Position numbers and translations under genes: made by a program. Source: Ewingella americana (GTDB lineage: Bacteria > Pseudomonadota > Gammaproteobacteria > Enterobacterales > Enterobacteriaceae). From it: 64,000 nucleotides of DNA. The stretch covers positions 372,001-436,000 of the forward strand of contig NZ_RCZD01000003.1 in assembly GCF_006438725.1 (NCBI RefSeq). The letters are read 5' to 3'. The notes beneath the pieces are model-generated. The model had not been told where the DNA came from. It ran no database searches and saw nothing but the letters and a program-made list of their open reading frames with translations. Shown piece by piece: positions 28,164 to 38,353 of the stretch (within the stretch, counting starts at the first letter, position 1; each line of letters begins with the position of its first letter).

Positions 28164-29574
28164 ATTTTGTCAGCTTACGCTTTCTTCCCAGCCAGAATAT
28201 TAACAGCAGCAGAATCACCACACCCGCCACCATCGCCGGCACCATATAAGGTTGCAGTTTAGCCAGCAGCGTTACCGGGCCACCGGCACGCAGCACCGCA
28301 ACGTCATGGGCATTGACCTGAATTGCCGCATTGCCGTAATTCTTCAGCACATAATTGGAGATATCGGCAATCTGCTGGTCATCAAGCTGACCGACGTAGG
28401 AACCTTCACCAAATTTCGGCATCAGTACATGCTCATTGCCGACCTGGCGGTCTACGCCGTAGAGAATGGCGGAGATCAGGTTAGACGCATTGCCCATGCC
28501 GGTCGCGGTGTTGTTATAGAGCGACGGGTAGGCCTGATTTTTGCTGCCCGAGCCATCCGGCTGGTGGCAACTGGCGCAGTAGCCGCTGAACAAGGCCGCA
28601 CCGCTGGTCAGCGTGTTATTGGCGTTGGCCGGGTGCGCGCCGCGTAAACCCTCTTCGACATTCACCGGCTTGCCGAAGGTATCGGCGGCCTGCTTGTCTG
28701 CCGGGTCACGTACCGGCGTACTGTTTTTCAGGTAGAAAGCGATAGCATTCAGATCCTCATCCGGCATGTATTGCAGGCTGTTTTGCACCGCTTCTGCCAT
28801 GCCACCGGCGGCCTGATTTTTACCGGCAGTACGGCCGGTTTTCAGATATTCCACCAGTTGCGCCTGCGACCAGTTGCCGATACCGCTCACCGGGTCCGAA
28901 CTGATATTTGGCGCATACCACGGGCCGACCATCCCGCCCGCCAGCGGTTTGTCTGTCACCGACCCCATCATCAGGTTACGCGGCGTATGGCAGGTGTCAC
29001 AGTGACCGGCGCCGTTGACCAGATAGGCCCCACGGTTCCATTCGGCACTTTTACTGGCATCCGGTTTAAACGGTGTGCTGTCGAGATACATCATGTTCCA
29101 GCCCGCCATCGCAATACGCATATTGAACGGGAACGGCAGGGCGGTCTCTTCGGTCGGTGTTTCCACCGGTTGCACGCCCTGCTGGAAATAGACGTACATC
29201 GCTTTGATGTCTTCGTCACTCATATGGCTGTACGAGGTGTATGGCATCGCCGGATAGAGATTTTTTCCGTCCGGGCGAACACCCTGGCGAACTGCGCGCG
29301 CGAACTGCGCTTCGGTGTAATTACCGATACCGAAAGCTTTTGACGGCGTGATGTTGGTGGTGAAGATCGTGCCCATCGGCGAGTGAATCGCGTAACCGCC
29401 CGCAAACGGCTTACCGCCTTCCGGGTTGGTATGACAGGCCTGACAGTCAGCGGCGGTGGCAACCAATTTGCCCTGACGTGCCAGTTCAGCCTGATCGTCG
29501 GCGGCCAGCGCGGCGCTACTCAGCAGCAAACCCAGCAACGCGGCGGTAAGGCCTTTAAACATCAAATTTCTCAT
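28162..29574 (-). CDS. Triheme cytochrome c subunit of membrane-bound GMC dehydrogenase
   Basis: Electron-transfer subunit that passes electrons from the flavoprotein to ubiquinone. 470 residues with a signal peptide (ends near ALAADD), three CxxCH heme sites (CQACH at 44-48, CDTCH near 192 and CASCH near 332) and a C-terminal membrane helix with a KRKLTK tail. This is the layout of gluconate, 2-ketogluconate, sorbitol and alcohol dehydrogenase cytochromes. The start overlaps the flavoprotein stop by 4 bp (ATGA). Confidence 0.92.
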   Translation of the reverse strand: MRNLMFKGLTAALLGLLLSSAALAADDQAELARQGKLVATAADCQACHTNPEGGKPFAGGYAIHSPMGTIFTTNITPSKAFGIGNYTEAQFARAVRQGVRPDGKNLYPAMPYTSYSHMSDEDIKAMYVYFQQGVQPVETPTEETALPFPFNMRIAMAGWNMMYLDSTPFKPDASKSAEWNRGAYLVNGAGHCDTCHTPRNLMMGSVTDKPLAGGMVGPWYAPNISSDPVSGIGNWSQAQLVEYLKTGRTAGKNQAAGGMAEAVQNSLQYMPDEDLNAIAFYLKNSTPVRDPADKQAADTFGKPVNVEEGLRGAHPANANNTLTSGAALFSGYCASCHQPDGSGSKNQAYPSLYNNTATGMGNASNLISAILYGVDRQVGNEHVLMPKFGEGSYVGQLDDQQIADISNYVLKNYGNAAIQVNAHDVAVLRAGGPVTLLAKLQPYMVPAMVAGVVILLLLIFWLGRKRKLTK

Positions 29575-31226
29575 GCGTCACCTGCCAGTTGCTTCGCCAT
29601 ATCGTCTGCGGCTTTCAGGCCCAGCGCGGCCATGGTCAGCGTACTGTTCACCACGCTGGAAGAGGGGATCGCACCGCCGCCTGGCAACCACAAATTAGCG
29701 TGGTCATGGGTGCGGCAGTTGCCGTTCACCACGGAATCCTTCGGATCGCTGCCCATAATGGTGCCGCCCATAATATGGTTGTTGGCGTTGAGGCTGGTGG
29801 TGATGTTGAATTCGTCCGCCATAAACAGCTGGCCGATGTGCTCCAGTTGTTTGTGCGCCGCTTCAGCACCCTTTCGCACATAATCCCCTACGTCGTAATG
29901 AATGTCAGGGCAGGGCAGACCATGTGGATCTTTACGGGTGGCGCTCAGCGTCAGACGATTTTCCGGATCCGGCAGCGGTTCGAGGCTGATGGACAAGTCC
30001 ACACCATAAATGGTGCGGCGGCGGATCTCTTCATCCAGTTCTTTACCCACCAGGCCCATCTGCAGGGCTTTCGAGGTGGCCGGAATCACACGGTTGATGT
30101 TGTTGAGGATCATTTTGTTGGCGGAATACTCTTTGCGGAATTCGCCATCGCGTGGGCCGACCAGACAGCTGCTCTGCGCCGGACCACGGCCAATCCACAA
30201 CGGTTCCTGCGCGATAAAGGTACAGTGAAAACCGGAGTGATCCATCATGTTACGGCCAACGTGATCGGACGAGTTGGCAATGCCGTTCGGGTTTTTATCG
30301 TTAGCGGCCATCAGCAGCAGACGCGGGGTTTCGATACCGTTACAGGCCAGCGCAAACACTTTGCCGGTGGCTTTGTGTGACTGCTTTTTGTTGTCCAGCC
30401 AGTGAACGGCGGTGACGTTGTTATCCGCGTCGGTGTCGATTTTGTACACCACGGCTTCGGCCAGCACCACGGCACCTTTATTCTCGGCGCGTTCGACGTG
30501 GGCAATACCGTTATACATGGCACCAATCGGGCAAATTGGCTGGCAGTTGTTATTACCGCAGCAGGTCGGGCGACCGTTCCACGGACGGGTACTGCGGCCC
30601 TGCGGAATAGGCACCGAGCGGTAGCCGTGCGGGTTTACCACTTCGGCGAAACGGGTATCGCCATAACCATAAGGCACCTGTTCCATCGGATAAGGCTTGC
30701 TGCGTTCAACCGGGGATTGCAGCGCGGGGTCATTTGGACCGGCAACGCCAATCTCTTCTTCTGCACGGCAATAATAAGGTTCGAGTTCGTCGTAGGAGAT
30801 AGGCCAGTCGCGGCCCACGCCGTACAACGTCTTCATTTTGAAATCGTTAGGAACATGGCGCCAGCAGGAGGCCGCCCAGTGCCAGGTCGTACCACCGACG
30901 GTACGCAGATAGCCTTGTTTGAAGCTGCTGGCACTCGGACCGGTCAAATGTACGTAATTATTTTCGGGGAAGTAGAGCGGCGCGGGGGCGTTTTCAGACT
31001 GCGGGTATAAACCCTGATAATCCGAGCCCGCACGGTTTTCAAACGGCATATTGCGCCAGTTTTCCACCGCCTGCGCACGTTCGATGCGCAGACCGGCTTC
31101 CAGCACCAGGACTGAAAATCCCTGGCTGACCAGTTGATCGGCGATCATGCCGCCCACCACGCCGGAACCGACAACAATCACATCAGCGGACGCATCACCG
31201 TTCGCCATAAATTCTGGTTTTTTCAT
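29571..31226 (-). CDS. GMC-family flavoprotein, large subunit of gluconate/2-ketogluconate-type dehydrogenase
   Basis: Periplasm-facing FAD dehydrogenase oxidising a sugar or sugar acid. 551 residues; FAD motif VIVVGSGVVGGMIADQL near residue 15 and a cysteine cluster CCGNNNCQPICPIGAMYNG that could bind an iron-sulfur centre, as in this family. It has no signal peptide; export is likely with the Tat-bearing small subunit. Gluconate dehydrogenase flavoproteins are, from memory, nearer 590-615 residues and 2-ketogluconate or sorbitol types about 545, so the substrate is open. It is coupled to both neighbours by overlaps. Confidence 0.9.
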   Translation of the reverse strand: MKKPEFMANGDASADVIVVGSGVVGGMIADQLVSQGFSVLVLEAGLRIERAQAVENWRNMPFENRAGSDYQGLYPQSENAPAPLYFPENNYVHLTGPSASSFKQGYLRTVGGTTWHWAASCWRHVPNDFKMKTLYGVGRDWPISYDELEPYYCRAEEEIGVAGPNDPALQSPVERSKPYPMEQVPYGYGDTRFAEVVNPHGYRSVPIPQGRSTRPWNGRPTCCGNNNCQPICPIGAMYNGIAHVERAENKGAVVLAEAVVYKIDTDADNNVTAVHWLDNKKQSHKATGKVFALACNGIETPRLLLMAANDKNPNGIANSSDHVGRNMMDHSGFHCTFIAQEPLWIGRGPAQSSCLVGPRDGEFRKEYSANKMILNNINRVIPATSKALQMGLVGKELDEEIRRRTIYGVDLSISLEPLPDPENRLTLSATRKDPHGLPCPDIHYDVGDYVRKGAEAAHKQLEHIGQLFMADEFNITTSLNANNHIMGGTIMGSDPKDSVVNGNCRTHDHANLWLPGGGAIPSSSVVNSTLTMAALGLKAADDMAKQLAGDA

Positions 31227-31843
31227 CAGGCTTTGCTCACATCAGTCTTGGGTGTCGCCGGGCCAAAACGGTCGGCATTCATCGATTCAGGCATCGCGGC
31301 CGCAGGAGGGGCGGCGGTAAACCATAAGGGGCCGTTGCCACAGTAGGTCGGCACAATCAAGCCGTCGCTCACCGGGCGATACATCAGGGCATCTTTATAA
31401 GAGACCAGAATGGAATCGATACCATGGCCAACTGTGCCGGTATACCACGCCGTGACGATACTGGTCAGTAACTCGCCTAAACCTTTTTGCTTCGCCAGTG
31501 TCTGTAATTGACTGGCCGACTGGTCATTGTTAACCAGCGCATGGAGTTTGCTGACCTGTACCGCGAAGTCGGACTGACTGCGAAAGAAAGCATTGAAAAT
31601 TTGTGCTGATGCGCCTTCACTGAGGTTCTTATGTTCAGTCACGGCTTGAGAAACCAGGTAGAACTGGCCGAAAATAACCGGTGAAGTGGTCGCGGTCTCT
31701 TTTTCAGCCTGTGACAGGAACGGGAAGCCGAGCAGAGTGGTGGCGACCATCGCTGACGTGAGGCCCTTAAGCATGTCACGGCGACTGAAACCGGTCCCAT
31801 TGCTGGGTGTGATGCTATGAATAAGGGAAGGATTATTGTCCAT
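31226..31843 (-). CDS. Gluconate 2-dehydrogenase subunit 3-family small subunit (Tat substrate)
   Basis: 205-residue small subunit needed for export and stability of the flavoprotein. A twin-arginine signal is clear: FSRRDMLKGLTSAMVATTLL at about residues 18-38, cleaved near LSQA. The ATG at 31843 follows a GAGATGAG sequence; an in-frame start at 31903 would bury the Tat motif and is rejected. It is the first gene of the three-gene operon, and its stop overlaps the flavoprotein start (TGATG). Confidence 0.87.
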   Translation of the reverse strand: MDNNPSLIHSITPSNGTGFSRRDMLKGLTSAMVATTLLGFPFLSQAEKETATTSPVIFGQFYLVSQAVTEHKNLSEGASAQIFNAFFRSQSDFAVQVSKLHALVNNDQSASQLQTLAKQKGLGELLTSIVTAWYTGTVGHGIDSILVSYKDALMYRPVSDGLIVPTYCGNGPLWFTAAPPAAAMPESMNADRFGPATPKTDVSKA

Positions 31844-32435
31844 CTCATCTCTCGCTGGTGTTGGGGTGTAAGCCAAAGCGGCCCGGGTAAAAGGGTAAAC
31901 CATGAAAACGGTGCGGATGATAAGCCTAAATGTAAGAAACTAAGCAAACAAATCGTGCGAATTATTTAACATCCCGTCACAATTATACCCTTGGTTCTGC
32001 AACAAATAAAGATAACCCACGGGGTTGTTTTATGCCGATATGATCTTAAACCAATGGGGTGGAGGATGGGGTAATGGTTTTTTAATTACATGAAAACTAA
32101 TGCGTTATTCTATTATTTGGTTTTCGTGTCGTGCATTGTTTGTTTTTTATTTGTAAATAAAAAAGACTTTAAAAGTAGCGTTAATGGATTAAATTGGTTG
32201 AGATATAAGACAAAAAAGGTTACAAATAGCCCAAAATGAGATCTGGCTCGCAGAATGATGATGAGTTGGACATAAAATCAGCGATTGACTCTGTGCTTCC
32301 TGTGACTAAGTTGCAAATATGTTAAGTATTTTTGACATCGCACAGGCATATTCAGTGTTAATCGTCTATAACTGGGTGTATATGTAGTTTTTGTGTGAAT
32401 GATTTGTTGTCATAAATCATCATCTGGGGATTCGC
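31844..32435. other. AT-rich intergenic region, right edge of accessory block
   Basis: 592 bp between the dehydrogenase operon (leftward) and yejG (rightward), much more AT-rich than the backbone. It must hold both promoters. A 49-codon ORF at 32090-32239 (MKTNALFYYLVFVSCIVCFL, then a basic tail) could encode a one-helix membrane peptide but has no clear ribosome site. No other feature is supported. Confidence 0.4.
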
Positions 32436-32780
32436 GTGAATAATATCCAACTTTCGGTAGTACATCGTTTGCCGCAAAGTTACCGATGGTTATCGGGTTT
32501 TGCCGGTATCAAAGTTGAACCGATTCCGCTGCCAGGCGGCGAAGAGGGCAGCAACCTGATTGGGCTCAAATTATTGAGTCATGAAGGAGATGTTGCCTGG
32601 CAGGTGATGCACCGCCTTACCGAGTGCCTGCAAGAAATTCAGGTTGAAAGCGCGGTGGTTGAATGTGACGGCCAGCCTTGCCTGTTTGTAAAACGTGACG
32701 ACGAAAGCGCCACCCTGTGTCGCCTGAAAAATACCGGTGCGGCTATTGCTGAAACCGTTTCAGCGCTCTACCCCTTCTGA
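32436..32780 (+). CDS. yejG: YejG family protein
   Basis: 114 residues, the length of E. coli YejG, a small cytoplasmic protein of poorly known function linked to aminoglycoside tolerance. The N-terminus NIQLSVVHRLPQSYRWLSGFAG and the CRLKNTGAAIAE region are family marks. The start is GTG with GGGG nine bases upstream. It resumes the conserved backbone after the accessory block and converges with yejF. Confidence 0.9.
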   Translation: MNNIQLSVVHRLPQSYRWLSGFAGIKVEPIPLPGGEEGSNLIGLKLLSHEGDVAWQVMHRLTECLQEIQVESAVVECDGQPCLFVKRDDESATLCRLKNTGAAIAETVSALYPF

Positions 32781-32796
32781 CGCTTCGCTTTCCCCT

Positions 32797-34392
32797 TCAG
32801 GTTGTTAATGCCGAGAGTGACAGTAACTCCTGCGTATAGGCATGCGCGGGTGCGCTGAAAATTGCCTCACATTCGCCTTGTTCCACCACTTTCCCATCGC
32901 GTAACACAATTAACTGATGACACAACGTGCGTACTACCTGTAAGTCGTGGCTGATAAACAGATAGGACAAACCGAGGCGTTGCTGCAATTCGCTGAGTAT
33001 CGCTAAAATCTGTGCCTGTACGGATTTATCCAGCGACGAGGTGGGTTCATCCAGGATCAGTAGTTCGGGTTGCAGGATCAGTGCGCGGGCAATGGCAATG
33101 CGCTGGCGCTGGCCACCGGAAAACTCGCCCGGATAGCGGTGGCGCGTGTCGGGATCCAGACCCACTTCCTGCATCACCTCAATCACCCGCTGTTCGCGCT
33201 GTGCCTCACTGAGTTTCTGATGCACCAGCAATCCTTCGGCGATGATCTGCATGACGTCGAAACGCGGATTAAGCGCCGAGAAGGGATCCTGAAATACCAC
33301 TTGAATTCGGCGGCGAAAAGGCAGCATCTGGCGGCGGTTAAAGCGGTGCAGTGGCTGGCCGTCGAACAGGATTTCGCCCTGAGAATTCAACAAACGTAAC
33401 AGCGCCAGACCGGTGGTACTTTTTCCTGAACCCGATTCGCCGACCACCCCGAGACTTTCTCCCCGACGCAGGCTGAAACTGAGCTGGCTGACGGCCTGCT
33501 TTACGCTGACCGTACGGCGTAGCAGACCCCGTTTTTGAGTGAAACCCACGCTCAGGTTTTTGACTTCCAGTAGCACCGGCTGTTGCGGTGTCAGAGGCCG
33601 CGGTCGGCCCTGAGGTTCAGCCTGCAATAATTGCTGCGTGTAGGCGTGCTGAGGCTGGCTGAACAGCATGGCACGCGGTTGCTGCTCCACGACGCGACCC
33701 TGTTGCATCACCGCCACATTGTCGGCCAACTGACGCACGATTTTCAGATTATGGGTGATGAACAGCATCGCCATGCCCATCTCTTGTTTTAGTTCGTCGA
33801 GCAGACGGAGGATTTGCGCCTGAACCGACACATCCAGCGCGGTGGTGGGCTCATCGGCAATCAGCAGTTTGGGCTGCGTCATCACCGCCATGGCAATCAT
33901 GACACGCTGACGTTCGCCACCGGAAAGCTGATGTGGGAAATCACCCAGTCGGGATTTTGCATTGCGGATCCCCACCCGGTCGAGACAGCTGATGATTTCA
34001 CCTCGTGCAGCCTCGCGGCGCATTCCCCGATGCAGTGACAGCACTTCCGCCAGTTGCTTTTCAATGGTGTGCAGCGGGTTAAGTGACACCATGGGTTCCT
34101 GAAAGATCATCGAAATCTGGTTGCCACGAATGCCACGCAGCGTATTTTCGCCAGCGTTGAGCAGTGACTGCCCGGCAAACAGGATCTCACCCTGCGGATA
34201 ACTGACCGCAGGCAATAAGCGCAACACCGACAGCGCAGTCACGCTCTTACCCGAACCAGATTCGCCCACCAGGGCCAAGGTTTCACCCGCGTCAATGTTT
34301 AGCGAAACGTCGCTGACCACCTGATGAAACCCATTGCCCTGATGAAAGGCCACGCTCAAATTCTGAATACTCAACAGCGGAGAATGTGCCAT
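32797..34392 (-). CDS. yejF: Peptide ABC transporter ATPase YejF (two fused cassettes)
   Basis: Powers uptake through YejBE of peptides, including microcin C. 531 residues with two complete ABC domains. Both have Walker A GESGSGKS (about 40 and 310); signature motifs are LSGGERQR and FSGGQRQR; Walker B LLIADEPTTALD and LLILDEPTSSLD. The ATG at 34392 is one base after the yejE stop. It is the last gene of yejABEF. Confidence 0.95.
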   Translation of the reverse strand: MAHSPLLSIQNLSVAFHQGNGFHQVVSDVSLNIDAGETLALVGESGSGKSVTALSVLRLLPAVSYPQGEILFAGQSLLNAGENTLRGIRGNQISMIFQEPMVSLNPLHTIEKQLAEVLSLHRGMRREAARGEIISCLDRVGIRNAKSRLGDFPHQLSGGERQRVMIAMAVMTQPKLLIADEPTTALDVSVQAQILRLLDELKQEMGMAMLFITHNLKIVRQLADNVAVMQQGRVVEQQPRAMLFSQPQHAYTQQLLQAEPQGRPRPLTPQQPVLLEVKNLSVGFTQKRGLLRRTVSVKQAVSQLSFSLRRGESLGVVGESGSGKSTTGLALLRLLNSQGEILFDGQPLHRFNRRQMLPFRRRIQVVFQDPFSALNPRFDVMQIIAEGLLVHQKLSEAQREQRVIEVMQEVGLDPDTRHRYPGEFSGGQRQRIAIARALILQPELLILDEPTSSLDKSVQAQILAILSELQQRLGLSYLFISHDLQVVRTLCHQLIVLRDGKVVEQGECEAIFSAPAHAYTQELLSLSALTT

Positions 34393-34393
34393 A

Positions 34394-35440
34394 TCAGCGT
34401 ACCTTCCTGAAAACGGTCTGGGGCGGTGAGGCCGGGTCAAACGCATCGCGCACCGCTTCGCCGATAAAAATCAGTAACGAAAGCAGGGAGGCCAATAACA
34501 CAAATGTACTGATACCCAGCCAGGGCGCTTGCAGGTTGTTTTTTCCTTCCATCAGCAGGCTGCCGAGTGATGGCGAACCGATTGGCAGGCCAAAGCCCAG
34601 AAAATCCAGTGATGCGAGCGTGGTGATTGAACCGCCGAGGATAAAGGGCAGGTAGGTCAGGGTAGCGACCATGGCGTTCGGCAGCATATGGCGCAGCATG
34701 ATCATGCGGTCGCTGACGCCCATCGCCTGCGCGGCGCGGATATAATCAAAATTACGGGTGCGCAGGAATTCGGCCCGCACCACGCCGACCAGAATCATCC
34801 AGCCGGAGAGCACGCTGATCAGCAGCAGCCACCAGAAATTGGGCTGCACCACGCTCGAGAGCATGATGATAAGAAACAGCGTTGGCATTCCCGACCACAC
34901 CTCAATCAGCCGTTGGCCTACCAAGTCTATCCGCCCGCCGTAATACCCCTGAATAGCGCCCGCTATCACGCCAATTATCGAGGAGAACAGCGTCAGCAGA
35001 ATGCCAAAAAACAGCGAAATGCGCAGACCATAAAGTAGCTGAGCCAGCACGTCGTGGCCGCTGCTGTCAGTGCCGAGCCAGTTTTGCATGGATGGCGGAG
35101 CAGGGAAGGGTTGTTGGGTATTGAAGTTTATCGAATTAAAGCTGTGTCGGATGGGGGCCCACACCGCCCAACCGTGCGCCGTTATCTGCCCCACAACGAA
35201 AGGGTCCTGATAGTCCGCCGGGGTTTCCAGTTCGCCCCCAAAGGTGACTTCGCTGTAGTTGAACATGAATGGCGCATAAATATGGCCCTGATAGCTCACC
35301 AGCAGCGGCTTTTCGTTGGCGACCACATTGGATAACAGCGACAGGATGAACAGCAGCAGGAAAACCCACAGCGCCCAGAAGCCGCGTGAGTTGGCGCGAA
35401 AACGTGCCCAGCGGGCCTGGTTCAGGGGGGATATTGTCAT
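34394..35440 (-). CDS. yejE: Peptide ABC transporter permease YejE
   Basis: Inner-membrane permease of the OppC/DppC type, 348 residues. An N-terminal helix is followed by a long periplasmic insert and five core helices. The EAA-like loop RAAQAMGVSDRMIMLRHMLPN contacts the ATPase. It overlaps yejB by one base (start A of ATG shared with the stop). Confidence 0.95.
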   Translation of the reverse strand: MTISPLNQARWARFRANSRGFWALWVFLLLFILSLLSNVVANEKPLLVSYQGHIYAPFMFNYSEVTFGGELETPADYQDPFVVGQITAHGWAVWAPIRHSFNSINFNTQQPFPAPPSMQNWLGTDSSGHDVLAQLLYGLRISLFFGILLTLFSSIIGVIAGAIQGYYGGRIDLVGQRLIEVWSGMPTLFLIIMLSSVVQPNFWWLLLISVLSGWMILVGVVRAEFLRTRNFDYIRAAQAMGVSDRMIMLRHMLPNAMVATLTYLPFILGGSITTLASLDFLGFGLPIGSPSLGSLLMEGKNNLQAPWLGISTFVLLASLLSLLIFIGEAVRDAFDPASPPQTVFRKVR

Positions 35441-36534
35441 TATTGGCGGCCCTCAAAGTCGATGCGCGGGTCTACCAGTGTGTAAGTGATATCGCTGATG
35501 ATATTGAGCAGCAAACCAATCAGGGTGAAAATATACAAGGTGCCAAACATCACCGGGAAGTCGCGCTGGACTATGGCGTCATAGCCCAGCAGCCCCAGCC
35601 CGTGCAGGGAAAACATCACTTCGATCAGCAGTGAACCGGTGAAGAACATACTGATAAAGGTGGCCGGAAAACCGGCGATCACCAGCAGCATGGCGTTGCG
35701 GAAAACGTGGCGGTAGAGGATCTTTTTTTCGCTCAATCCTTTGGCCCGCGCGGTCACCACATACTGCTTTCTGACTTCATCCATAAAGGAGTTCTTGGTC
35801 AGCATGGTCAGGGTAGCGAACCCGCCAATCACCGTGGCCAGCACCGGCAGCGTAATGTGCCACAGGTAATCGGTGATTTTCCCATACCAGGGCAACTGGT
35901 CGAAATTGGCCGATGTCAGGCCGCGCAGCGGGAACCAGTCAAGATAACTGCCGCCGGTAAACAGTACGATGAGCAAGATGGCGAACAGAAAAGAAGGCAC
36001 CGCGTAACCGATGACAATGAGTGTACTGCTCCAGTTGTCGAATGCGCTGCCGTTGTTGACCGCTTTACGAATGCCGAGCGGGATCGATACCAGATAGATA
36101 ATCAGCGTACTCCACAGGCCGAGGCTGATAGAGACCGGCAGGCTGCTTTTAACCAGCTGCATAACCGACGCGCCCCGAAACAGGCTATCGCCGAAATCAA
36201 AACGCACATAACTCCACAGCATGTCGAAATAGCGTTCATGCAGTGGTTTGTCGAAGCCAAAGCGGTGGGTAATGTCTGCAATGACCTCCGGGTCCAGCCC
36301 ACGTGCACCGCGATACTGACTGTCACCCACTTGGGCGACGCCGGGCATGGCTTTGCCGATGCCACCGCCACCACCGCTACCGGGTAAGCCGCTGCTCTGG
36401 CCCATCTCAATGGCGGCAATCGCCTGATCGACCGGGCCGCCTGGCGCGATCTGTACGATAAAAAAGTTGATGGTGATGATAGCCCAGAGGGTTGGGATCA
36501 CCAGCAGCAGACGTCGCAATAAATAGCGGGTCAC
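35440..36534 (-). CDS. yejB: Peptide ABC transporter permease YejB
   Basis: OppB/DppB-type permease, 364 residues, the length of E. coli YejB. It carries the first helix [28 protein letters not shown] and the EAA-like loop [20 protein letters not shown] glycine-rich stretch [17 protein letters not shown] at about 49-65 lies in the periplasmic part and is a family feature. The yejA stop is 10 bp upstream. Confidence 0.95.
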   Translation of the reverse strand: MTRYLLRRLLLVIPTLWAIITINFFIVQIAPGGPVDQAIAAIEMGQSSGLPGSGGGGGIGKAMPGVAQVGDSQYRGARGLDPEVIADITHRFGFDKPLHERYFDMLWSYVRFDFGDSLFRGASVMQLVKSSLPVSISLGLWSTLIIYLVSIPLGIRKAVNNGSAFDNWSSTLIVIGYAVPSFLFAILLIVLFTGGSYLDWFPLRGLTSANFDQLPWYGKITDYLWHITLPVLATVIGGFATLTMLTKNSFMDEVRKQYVVTARAKGLSEKKILYRHVFRNAMLLVIAGFPATFISMFFTGSLLIEVMFSLHGLGLLGYDAIVQRDFPVMFGTLYIFTLIGLLLNIISDITYTLVDPRIDFEGRQ

Positions 36535-36544
36535 GGCAAACTCC

Positions 36545-38353
36545 TTAGCGACGCTCGGCCGGCAGACGCGCCGCCCGGTTCATGTCAAACCACCAGGTAT
36601 CCAGTTCCAGACCGTTGGCCGGGCGGATAGCAGGCATGGAGAATTTGTCCCAGTAGGCATAACGCTCATGGTTGCTGTACCACATCGGGATCATATACAT
36701 GTTCCATGTCAGTACGCGGTCCAGCGCATGGCCCAGCGCCAGCAGTTGGTCCGGCTCTCCCTGATGGGCCGCGATTTGTTCAGTCAACTGGTCAACGGCG
36801 GGATCTTTCACACCGGGTTTGTTGTAGCTGGAGTCAATATATTTGCTATTCCAGACGGTCTGCAAGTCGGAGCTGGGATAAGACGTCGCGGGATAGACCG
36901 TCGGCAGCATGTCGTAGTCCCGCTGACGCATACGGCGGACAAACTGTGAGCTATCGACTTCACGAATCTCCATGGTGATGCCCAGGCGCTGTAAATTGTG
37001 TTGGAAGGGGAGGACATATTGGGAATTGCCCCCGCTGGGCAACAGCAGTTCAAAGGTAAAAGGCTTACCGGTGTTCTGACTGACCAACTGCTGATTTTTC
37101 ACCACCCACCCCGCCTGTTGCAGCAAAGCAGTGGCTTTGAGCAGGTTGGCGCGGTCATTGCCACTGCCGTCAGAACGCGGCGGTTGGTAGAGCGTATTGA
37201 ACACTTCGTCAGGAACTTTGCCTTTCAGTGGCGCCAGCCACGCCAGCTCCGCTGCGTCGGGGTAATTCTTCGCCATATAGTCGGTGTTCTGAAAATAGCT
37301 GTCAGCACGCTGGTAGGCGCTGTAATAGAGCGCTTTATTCATCCAGTCGAAGTCAAAAGCCAGCGTAATGGCTTCGCGTACACGGCGGTCGCTGAACTGT
37401 GGTCGTTGAATGTTGAAGGCCAACCAGCGGGTGTCTTGTGCCGCCTGGTTCTCCTCGTCCTGTTTGACGATGTAATTCTTGCTGAAGTTGGTGCCCTGAT
37501 ACTGCGCCGTCCATTTCTTCGGCGAGGATTCCAGACGAAAATCGAACGCGCCGGACTTGAAAGCTTCCAAAGCGACATTATCATCCAGATAGTAGTCGTA
37601 GCGGATGGTGTTGAAGTTATAGCGTCCTCGGTTGACCGGCAGATTGGCCGCCCAGTAATCGGGCACGCGGGAGTACGTAATGTATTGCCCCAGTTTGTAG
37701 TCACTAATGCGGTAAGGGCCGCTGCTTAATGGCGGAACCGACAGGGGTTCGTTGAATTTATGTTTTTCCCAGAATACTTGCGGCAGGATGGGCAGCCCCA
37801 GCAGGCCAAGCATCATGTCTTTATCGGGGCGCGGCAGCACTATTCTTACCGTCAGACGGGAGATTGCTTTCACTTCGGCGCCTTTGTACACCACGCGAAA
37901 TTGCGGCACACCTTCGGTCATGAATTTTTTGAAGGTGAAGGCGACATCGTTGGCGATGATCGGACTACCGTCATGAAAACGGGCGTGCGGATTGATGTCC
38001 ACTTCCACCCAGCGGAAATTGCTGTCATAGCGGGCGGAATCGGCAATGAGGGGATAATAGCTGCCAATTTCATCGCTCGATGTGGTGAACAGGCTGTCAT
38101 ACAGCGTATCGGTGCGCGCGGCGGCGTTGCCGCGCGAGGCATAACGGTTGAAATTATCGTAAGTGCCGATGGTGGCGAGGCGGATGGTGCCGCCTTTCGG
38201 GGCCGCAGGATTAACGTAATCAAAATTGCTGAAATTGGAGACGTATTTTGGCTCACCCAAAATCGCAAAAGCGTAGCTGTCTTGAATGGTCTCAGCCTGA
38301 GCGCACAGGCTCAGCAGGGTCAATAAGGCTGCGGTGAAGAGTCGCGAAAACAT
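36545..38353 (-). CDS. yejA: Periplasmic peptide-binding protein YejA
   Basis: Solute-binding protein of the SBP_bac_5 family that delivers peptides to YejBEF. 602 residues with a signal peptide ending near LCAQA-ET. Family segments include [12 protein letters not shown] and [21 protein letters not shown]. The ATG at 38353 has AGGAG eleven bases upstream; an in-frame start at 38395 would precede the signal peptide with a foreign segment. First gene of yejABEF. Confidence 0.95.
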   Translation of the reverse strand: MFSRLFTAALLTLLSLCAQAETIQDSYAFAILGEPKYVSNFSNFDYVNPAAPKGGTIRLATIGTYDNFNRYASRGNAAARTDTLYDSLFTTSSDEIGSYYPLIADSARYDSNFRWVEVDINPHARFHDGSPIIANDVAFTFKKFMTEGVPQFRVVYKGAEVKAISRLTVRIVLPRPDKDMMLGLLGLPILPQVFWEKHKFNEPLSVPPLSSGPYRISDYKLGQYITYSRVPDYWAANLPVNRGRYNFNTIRYDYYLDDNVALEAFKSGAFDFRLESSPKKWTAQYQGTNFSKNYIVKQDEENQAAQDTRWLAFNIQRPQFSDRRVREAITLAFDFDWMNKALYYSAYQRADSYFQNTDYMAKNYPDAAELAWLAPLKGKVPDEVFNTLYQPPRSDGSGNDRANLLKATALLQQAGWVVKNQQLVSQNTGKPFTFELLLPSGGNSQYVLPFQHNLQRLGITMEIREVDSSQFVRRMRQRDYDMLPTVYPATSYPSSDLQTVWNSKYIDSSYNKPGVKDPAVDQLTEQIAAHQGEPDQLLALGHALDRVLTWNMYMIPMWYSNHERYAYWDKFSMPAIRPANGLELDTWWFDMNRAARLPAERR

